Source: Alphaproteobacteria bacterium
GTDB lineage: Bacteria; Pseudomonadota; Alphaproteobacteria; SHVP01
Assembly: GCA_026421105.1 (NCBI GenBank)
Contig: JAPKDI010000119.1
Location: 1-5,040, forward strand
Direction of reading: 5' to 3'
DNA length: 5,040 bases
Shown: piece by piece, positions 1 to 3,912 of the stretch
Layout of the letters: the number at the start of each line of letters is the position of its first letter
How positions within the stretch are numbered: position 1 is the first letter of the stretch
Made by a program: the position numbers and the translations under genes
Notes under the pieces: model-generated
Databases searched by the model: none
What the model saw: only the letters and a program-made list of their open reading frames with translations
Told to the model about the DNA's origin: nothing

Positions 1-529
1 CGTTGCGGGCGCTAATCGCGATTATCGCTTCGGTAGGATCGAATGAGACGCAGCCAAGGCGTGCGGCCGCGCAATCGGCCAGCAGGTCGTACATAGGGCC
101 GAAGTCAGATTCGTCCTACGCCGCACCCCCAATCAAGATGAACCCTGAAAACAGCGCGTTCGTCGACGCCTAGGCTTTAGGATTGTCCAGCGAAAGCAGT
201 ATCCCGGCAATCAGCGGCGACGGATGCCGGTCGGCCCGGGTATCAATCAGCGGCGGCGCCGCAATGCGATAGGCGAGGTGACCAAAATACAGGGTTGCCG
301 CGATGGCAACCACGGGCCGTACGCCCGGTAGGGCCAGCACCGATACCGCCGCGCTGCTCGCGCTAATGACCATGACCAGCAACATCCCAATCTTAATGCT
401 GAGATAGAACGGAGCCTCTCCGTCGCCCGATCGCCCCACTCTTAGCCGAAATGCTTAACGTCGCAGGCCCGGGGCTACCGCTCAGCGCAATGCATGGAAG
501 AAAAAGGCGATCGAATCACCTACGGCCAA
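1..529 (-). pseudogene. LysE/RhtB-family amino-acid exporter, broken and running off the left edge
   Basis: LysE-family proteins are inner-membrane exporters of amino acids and related small molecules, about 200 residues long. Read on the minus strand, family landmarks appear in order but in different frames. First comes DSIAFFFHAL (about 517-488), then ALSGSPGPATLSIS with the family's N-terminal PGP motif (to about 440), then GAIGRRRG. A frame change near 404-412 leads into a hydrophobic stretch, GMLLVMVISASSAAVSVLAL, and LYFGHLAYRIA. The NPKA motif follows and is directly cut by TAG at 172-170, where the family usually has an aromatic residue. Reading on gives NALFSGFILIGG, a second TAG, and LLADCAAARL, which resembles the WLLAGAALARL region of the C-terminus. 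That makes at least two frameshifts (near 487 and 404-412) and two nonsense codons. There is no ATG at the expected start; TTG at 529 is the nearest candidate. The 89-residue open segment (439-170) is only the middle of the gene. The family call rests on motif recall, and the C-terminal part is the least certain. Confidence 0.62.
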
Positions 530-637
530 TGCCTTTTATAATCAGACTTTGCATAGCTGCCATGCCGAAACGGCAATGCTCGAGTGACAGCGCGGTGCCT
601 ATCCTCTGTGTCCGACACCGATGCAAGGATTCGATAA
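530..637. promoter_or_regulatory. intergenic region between divergent genes
   Basis: This 108-base gap separates the 5' end of the broken exporter (minus strand) from the small + strand gene at 638, so it should hold promoters for both. On the minus strand, TATAAA at 540-535 resembles a -10 box and lies just ahead of the exporter's start region, but I see no good -35 partner. A short hairpin, TGCCG-AAA-CGGCA, lies at 563-575. No convincing + strand promoter was seen. The promoter role is inferred from position. Confidence 0.25.
625..629 (+). promoter_or_regulatory. ribosome binding site AAGGA for the 53-residue gene
   Basis: AAGGA ends 8 bases before the ATG at 638, which is ideal spacing. 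It is the main reason for accepting the short reading frame that follows as a gene. Confidence 0.6.
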
Positions 638-799
638 ATGTCTACACCAGACCAATCACCCGACGCCACGCATCACGTCTTGGCGCTTGCGGCATCTCGC
701 TATGCCGAAGCTAAGTCCCGCGCCGATGACGCCTCGCAGACTGCCTGGCAAAAGGTAATCTACGGCCTCGTAGCATCGGACCGATCCGCGCAAGTCTAA
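638..799 (+). CDS. small protein of unknown function, possibly a truncated helix-turn-helix protein
   Basis: This 53-residue protein starts MSTPDQSPDATHHV and ends DRSAQV. It starts at ATG preceded by AAGGA at optimal spacing and stops at TAA (797-799). Residues 14-50 are rich in Ala, Lys, Arg and Glu/Asp and look helical (for example LALAASRYAEAKSRADD); there is no signal peptide or membrane segment. I do not recognise a named family. The layout resembles small regulators with a helical N-terminus followed by a helix-turn-helix of the type 'xxAxVAxxLGVTRQxV'. Here the frame stops right after SAQV, and the bases after the TAA, read in the same frame, give LGVTR. That would fit loss of a few codons or a nonsense change within a former helix-turn-helix, but this is inference. 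Codon use looks coding. The gene is convergent with the EncFtn remnant, with 15 bases between the two stop codons. Confidence 0.5.
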   Translation: MSTPDQSPDATHHVLALAASRYAEAKSRADDASQTAWQKVIYGLVASDRSAQV

Positions 800-814
800 C
801 TTGGCGTCACCCGC

Positions 815-1101
815 CTAGTCGTGGGCGAGCGCATTGTCCGCGAATAGATAGTCCTTGAGTTCCTTATCGAAACTCGGGTCCTGTCTGCGGATCCACTCCA
901 ACATCATCGTCGCGTGTTCTTTTTCCTCATCGCGGCTATTCGCCAAGATGTCTTTTAGCTCGGCATCTTTGCGGGCGTCGACGCGTTGGTTGTGCCAATC
1001 CACCGCTTCCAACCCATCCGTCGACGATTTGACTCTTCGCTGCATGTCGCGCGTCTTGCCCGATAGTTCATTAATAGCCTCGTGGTAGCTTCGTTCGCCA
1101 T
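815..1101 (-). pseudogene. encapsulated ferritin (EncFtn) family protein, frameshifted
   Basis: EncFtn proteins are short ferritin-like helical proteins that assemble as annular decamers, oxidise Fe(II), and in known cases are packed into encapsulin shells. The main frame reads GLEAVDWHNQRVDA, then RDEEKEH, LEWIRRQDP and KDYLF, matching the family closely. The ATG at 1101, with GGAG six bases upstream, starts MANE; the frame is then wrong by one base. Restoring one base near 1089 yields YHEAINELSGKTRDMQRR, joined to the main frame, for about 95 residues in total. By alignment with the Rhodospirillum rubrum protein from memory, the ferroxidase residues E62 and H65 survive (E60 and H63 here), as do E34 and W38. 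The segment normally reading MEELE is instead TDGLE, so E32 is replaced by Gly and E31 by Asp. The protein ends at AHD-TAG with no encapsulin-targeting tail. An ATG at 1045 could start a 76-residue fragment, but that would omit the first helix. No encapsulin gene is visible. Family assignment is strong; the pseudogene call depends on the frameshift not being a sequencing error. Confidence 0.8.
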
Positions 1102-1107
1102 GACCTT

Positions 1108-1111
1108 CTCC
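1108..1111 (-). promoter_or_regulatory. ribosome binding site GGAG of the EncFtn remnant
   Basis: GGAG on the minus strand lies 6 bases before the ATG at 1101. It supports 1101 as the original start rather than the internal ATG at 1045, and so supports the frameshift interpretation. Confidence 0.55.
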
Positions 1112-1172
1112 GTCGGGTAGGGAATATCCGCTATCCGTGCCAAAAAAATGCCTAACGGCGCCATTGGGCAGA

Positions 1173-1193
1173 CGAGGGCCGTCCAGACCCTCG
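1173..1193. other. hairpin CGAGGG / CCCTCG ahead of the OYE-type gene
   Basis: A perfect 6-base-pair inverted repeat with a 9-base loop lies 34 bases upstream of the ATG at 1228, between the divergent EncFtn remnant and the oxidoreductase gene. There is no T-run after it, so it is not a standard terminator. It could be an operator or a leader structure, or chance. Confidence 0.25.
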
Positions 1194-1213
1194 CGTCAGC
1201 CGTTTCAATCCCC

Positions 1214-1219
1214 TAATCT
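1214..1219 (+). promoter_or_regulatory. possible -10 element (TAATCT) for the OYE-type gene
   Basis: TAATCT ends 8 bases before the ATG at 1228. Together with the lack of any purine-rich ribosome site in the 25 bases before that ATG, this would fit a leaderless or nearly leaderless transcript. No matching -35 box was found. Weak, position-based inference. Confidence 0.18.
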
Positions 1220-1227
1220 TCGCCGCA

Positions 1228-3240
1228 ATGCAGCAAGCCCTTCGCACTGTCGATGTCGCAGAGCCGGAATACCCCCGGCTCCTGTCGCCGTTTGAACTCG
1301 CCGGCAAGACCCTAAAAAACCGGATTGTCCATGCGGCGATGTCGACCCGCTATGCGAAGGACGGTGAGGTCACCGAGCAACTCATCCGCTATCACGCCAA
1401 CCGGGCCGCCGGCGGGACCGCGATGATCGTTGCCGAGCCGTTGGCCGTACGTCGTGGCCAAGCCTCCAGCACGCGCGTCCGTGTGTGGGACCAAGACAAC
1501 CTCGACGGGCTTAAGCGCTGGGCTGAAGCCGTCAACGCGCATGACAGCCACTTGCTTACGCAGATTCAAGACCCCGGTCGCGGGCTCCACAAAGCAGGCG
1601 GCCGTCGACGCCAGGCCTATGGTCCTTCGGCCCTGCCCGACGATTGGTCGTGGACAGTGCCGCATGCGCTGAGCGTCGATGAAATCCATACTATGGTCGA
1701 TGACTTCGCGGTCTCCGCCGGAAAACTCAAGAAGGCGGGATTTTCCGGCGTCGAGATTTCTGCCGGGCACGGCCATATCTTTCATCAATTTCTCTCGCCG
1801 CATGCCAACGTGCGCGAAGACGATTACGGCGGGTCGCTCGAGAACCGTGCACGTCTGGTGCAAGAGATTATCGAAGCCCTGCGTGCCGAATGCGGCACCG
1901 ACTTCATTATCGGCCTGCGTTTGCCGGGCGACGATTACGTCGAAGGCAGCATTGATCCTGACGAGGCCGAACGCCTCACGCGTTACTTCGCCGCCAAGCA
2001 CCAGGTTGATTTTCTCAATTGGGTGCAAGGATCGCATCACCGGTCGCTAGAAATGCATTTGCCCGATATGCATTTTTCGCGCGGCACCTTTTTCGATCTC
2101 ATCAAGCGCCTCCACGACGCGTCAGATGGCATCCCAACCGGCGCCGTCGCGCGTATCTTAGAGCCCATCCAAGGCGAGGCACTGTTGCGCGACAACATCA
2201 GCGAACTCGTCATGCTCGGCCGCACGCTCGTCACTGACGCCGCCTGGGGCATTAAGGCCGCGCAGAACCGTGACAACGACATTCGAAAATGCGTCTCGTG
2301 CAACAACTGCTGGGGGGTCATCAATCAAGAACTTCCGTTGCAATGCGACAACAACCCGCGCGTCGGTTTCGAAGAAGAAGTCGATTGGTGGCCGAGCCCG
2401 GCAAAAACCAAGAAGACTGTCGTCGTTGTCGGCGGCGGTGTCGCAGGTCTTGAAGCCGCATGGGTTGCTTCCGCGCGCGGTCATGACGTAACGCTCTACA
2501 GCGCAGGTGCAGAGTTGGGCGGCAAGATCAGGCTCAACGCACTGATCCCCACGTGCGACCCAATCAGCTCGATCTACGACTATCAACAAGTGATGGCGAC
2601 CAAGGCAGGCGTTCGCACCGAACTCGGCTGGCGCGTAAGCGCCGAAGAACTCATCGCCGCCAAGCCCGACGCCGTCGTGCTCGCCACTGGGTCCACCATG
2701 TCGTGGCCCGCTAGCCTGCCGCTTGCTCTCAAGGAAGAATGCTTCATTCTCGATCTGCGCGCCATTGTCGAAGAGCTCCTGGCCCATCCCGGCAAACAAC
2801 CCGGCACCGCCGTGATCTATGACGAGGATGGTCTTGATGCGACGTACTCTGCGGCCGAGTTTCTTGCCACGCTGTTCGACAAAGTAGTTCTGGTCACCTC
2901 ACGAGAGATGGTCGCGCGCGACGAGCCCGTCGTGCGCCAACAAAGTATATACCGCCGCCTGTACCAGGCGCGGATCGAGATACTTCTGATGTGCGAACCC
3001 TCACCAAACGAACGTTTTGAGGAAGGTATCTTTGCCTACCGAAACGTGATCAACGGCGACGAAGCCGAAATCAAAGACGTCTCACTCTTCACCTACGCCA
3101 CCCAACGCGTCCCTGACGTCGACCTCCAAGCCCCCCTCGAGGCCGCCGGTATCGACGTCCACCTCATCGGCGACGCCTACATGCCCCGCAACCAAATGGT
3201 CGCCACCCAAGAAGGCCATACCGTGGGGAATAGCCTCTAA
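1228..3240 (+). CDS. OYE-type NADH:flavin oxidoreductase, dienoyl-CoA reductase/trimethylamine dehydrogenase-like
   Basis: A 670-residue, three-part flavoprotein; family members reduce activated C=C bonds or oxidatively demethylate amines. Residues about 16-350 form the FMN-binding TIM barrel: LLSPFELAGKTLKNRIV at the start, Q112 and R118 (QIQDPGR), QFLSPHANVRED with YGGSLENRARL, R231, and LGR at 330-332 for FMN phosphate. C355, C358, C361 and C373 (CX2CX2CX11C) form a 4Fe-4S site with spacing closer to trimethylamine dehydrogenase than to FadH. From about 395 comes a dinucleotide-binding module with VVVVGGGVAG (G402, G404, G407) and LGG; a second nucleotide-binding segment lies near 530-600. 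The end, HLIGDAYMPRN, is typical, so the protein is complete. The active-site stretch EISAGHGHIFHQF has Ser178, His181 and His183 where OYE1 has His191, Asn194 and Tyr196, so the usual Tyr proton donor is absent. After VTLY the usual acidic ADP-ribose ligand is Ser. ATG 1228 is the first start after the in-frame stop at 1153; there is no clear ribosome site. The substrate is unknown, and a dienoyl-CoA reductase role is not assured. Confidence 0.93.
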   Translation: MQQALRTVDVAEPEYPRLLSPFELAGKTLKNRIVHAAMSTRYAKDGEVTEQLIRYHANRAAGGTAMIVAEPLAVRRGQASSTRVRVWDQDNLDGLKRWAEAVNAHDSHLLTQIQDPGRGLHKAGGRRRQAYGPSALPDDWSWTVPHALSVDEIHTMVDDFAVSAGKLKKAGFSGVEISAGHGHIFHQFLSPHANVREDDYGGSLENRARLVQEIIEALRAECGTDFIIGLRLPGDDYVEGSIDPDEAERLTRYFAAKHQVDFLNWVQGSHHRSLEMHLPDMHFSRGTFFDLIKRLHDASDGIPTGAVARILEPIQGEALLRDNISELVMLGRTLVTDAAWGIKAAQNRDNDIRKCVSCNNCWGVINQELPLQCDNNPRVGFEEEVDWWPSPAKTKKTVVVVGGGVAGLEAAWVASARGHDVTLYSAGAELGGKIRLNALIPTCDPISSIYDYQQVMATKAGVRTELGWRVSAEELIAAKPDAVVLATGSTMSWPASLPLALKEECFILDLRAIVEELLAHPGKQPGTAVIYDEDGLDATYSAAEFLATLFDKVVLVTSREMVARDEPVVRQQSIYRRLYQARIEILLMCEPSPNERFEEGIFAYRNVINGDEAEIKDVSLFTYATQRVPDVDLQAPLEAAGIDVHLIGDAYMPRNQMVATQEGHTVGNSL

Positions 3241-3243
3241 GGA

Positions 3244-3351
3244 TCAGTTCATGCCGAAGCGCGGATGGCCGGGGATCACCATGCCGCCGCCAATGATCTG
3301 CCGATATTGAAGAGCCGCCAAAGGCGGTGTTCCGAACCACCGCCAAAACCC
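3244..3351 (-). pseudogene. 3' end of an unidentified minus-strand gene
   Basis: The minus strand is open for 36 codons, ending RQIIGGGMVIPGHPRFGMN at TGA (3246-3244), 3 bases past the stop of the oxidoreductase gene. The composition and C/G-ending codons look protein-coding, and the tidy ending immediately beside the convergent gene suggests a real C-terminus. Upstream the frame hits TGA at 3354-3352, and there is no start codon except an internal ATG within GGGM. I do not recognise the family. It could be the surviving tail of a decayed gene or a chance open stretch. Confidence 0.3.
3323..3344. other. hairpin GGCGGTG / CACCGCC after the OYE-type gene
   Basis: A 7-base-pair perfect stem with an 8-base loop lies about 80 bases beyond the stop at 3240. 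CCGCC at 3315-3319 can instead pair with GGCGG at 3323-3327 around an AAA loop, so two mutually exclusive hairpins share one arm. There is no T-run on the + strand, so intrinsic termination is doubtful. It may slow or process the mRNA 3' end, or simply reflect G/C-rich coding remnants. Confidence 0.3.
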
Positions 3352-3591
3352 TCATCTCTCGTCCCTACGCCACCATGCCGCACAAACACTTGACCCACAT
3401 CAAGCAGCTAGTTGCCGCGATGGGTGATGCTGTACGAAACTGGACTGTTGGCCGCGTCGGTGGAGGACACTTAGATATTGAAGATTGGTGCCACCGCGCT
3501 GGCCAAATTCAGGTTTTCGGATTTGGTAGCATGGGCCGCAGCGCCAGCTCTCCAACCACACCCAAAATCAAAAACAAAGCCCGCCTTGTAA
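3327..3591 (+). other. degenerate coding-like stretch, no intact gene
   Basis: This part of the 672-base spacer has patches that look coding in two + strand frames. One frame gives KTLISRPYATMPHKHLTHIK (about 3345-3404) with C/G-ending codons. The frame starting at 3412 gives RWVMLYETGLLAASVEDT, a TAG at 3472, then KIGATALAKFRFSDLVAWAA to TAA at 3589. A continuous frame from a GTG at 3327 to 3668 exists (113 codons), but it has no ribosome site and its later half looks non-coding (proline, lysine and serine runs, no recognisable domain). I recognise no family. It may be a gene decayed by a frameshift near 3425 and a nonsense change, or chance. The rest of the spacer (3592-3912) shows only the sites listed separately. 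Confidence 0.22.
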
Positions 3592-3596
3592 CAGCG

Positions 3597-3625
3597 AAAC
3601 CCCCGTATTCAAGTGGGGCGGTTTT
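3597..3625 (+). terminator. possible intrinsic terminator
   Basis: AAACCCCC at 3597-3604 pairs with GGGGCGGTTTT at 3615-3625, with one bulged base and a loop of about 10 bases, ending in TTTT. The stem partly consists of the A/T ends, and the T-run is short. It would separate the upstream region from the monooxygenase gene. Confidence 0.3.
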
Positions 3626-3664
3626 AAAAGGACGCCAATATCCTGCACAACCCAGACGAGGGTG

Positions 3665-3691
3665 TTGAAAAAATTGAACAAAATGTATGTA
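3665..3691 (+). promoter_or_regulatory. possible promoter in the AT-rich segment
   Basis: The interval 3664-3745 is clearly richer in A/T than its surroundings. TTGAAA (3665-3670) resembles a -35 box, and TATGTA (3686-3691) is a poor -10 at a short 15-base spacing. A transcript from here would have a leader of over 200 bases before the GTG at 3913. The boxes are weak; the AT-rich composition is the better clue. Confidence 0.2.
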
Positions 3692-3846
3692 AAAAATCGC
3701 TAAATTCGGGGTATTTTTCTTCGTCGTTATTCTAACTGGGTCTTAACAGGCTCCACTAGTTAATCTCGTAAAGGTAGTATCTCTGCCAGGCAGTACAACG
3801 CTCGTGACGCGCGCTATCCCGCAGAATGAACGCCTTTGATGCAGAG

Positions 3847-3862
3847 CAGCGCCAAGGCGCTG
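3847..3862. promoter_or_regulatory. 16-base inverted repeat, candidate operator
   Basis: CAGCGCCAAGGCGCTG is a perfect 7+2+7 inverted repeat ending 50 bases before the monooxygenase start. Its size fits a dimeric repressor site such as those bound by TetR-type regulators, which often control catabolic flavoenzyme genes. The two-base centre makes a tight RNA hairpin less likely, and no strong T-run follows. The role is inferred from symmetry and position. Confidence 0.35.
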
Positions 3863-3896
3863 ATTGTTAGGGTATCGTCGACACGCAACCCTTCTT

Positions 3897-3903
3897 AGAA
3901 AGG
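3897..3903 (+). promoter_or_regulatory. ribosome binding site AGAAAGG before GTG 3913
   Basis: A purine-rich AGAAAGG lies 9 bases ahead of GTG at 3913. It selects that GTG as the start; the frame is open only back to TAG at 3868, with no ATG, GTG or TTG start between. Confidence 0.5.
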
Positions 3904-3912
3904 TCCCGCTTC

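Noticed and set aside
3..173. + strand frame open from the window edge to a TAG at 171
   Set aside because: It is antisense to the LysE remnant, and its product (rich in Ser, Ala, Arg and Pro) shows no family features.
451..714. 87-codon + strand open frame
   Set aside because: It runs antisense to the 5' end of the LysE remnant and overlaps the small gene in another frame; there is no ribosome site and the composition is rich in Arg, Cys and His without any domain.
855..1088. 77-codon + strand open frame
   Set aside because: It is antisense to the EncFtn remnant, whose family match is strong.
1312..2040. 242-codon open frame on the minus strand
   Set aside because: It lies wholly inside the OYE-type gene, whose + strand product has clear family motifs. 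The minus-strand product shows none and is explained by GC-rich codon bias.
2053..2079. ATGCATTT direct repeat
   Set aside because: Two copies within the oxidoreductase coding sequence simply encode MHL and MHF; no sign of a functional repeat.
2158..2799. 213-codon open frame on the minus strand
   Set aside because: Same reason: antisense to the iron-sulfur and dinucleotide-binding region of the oxidoreductase, with no recognisable domain.
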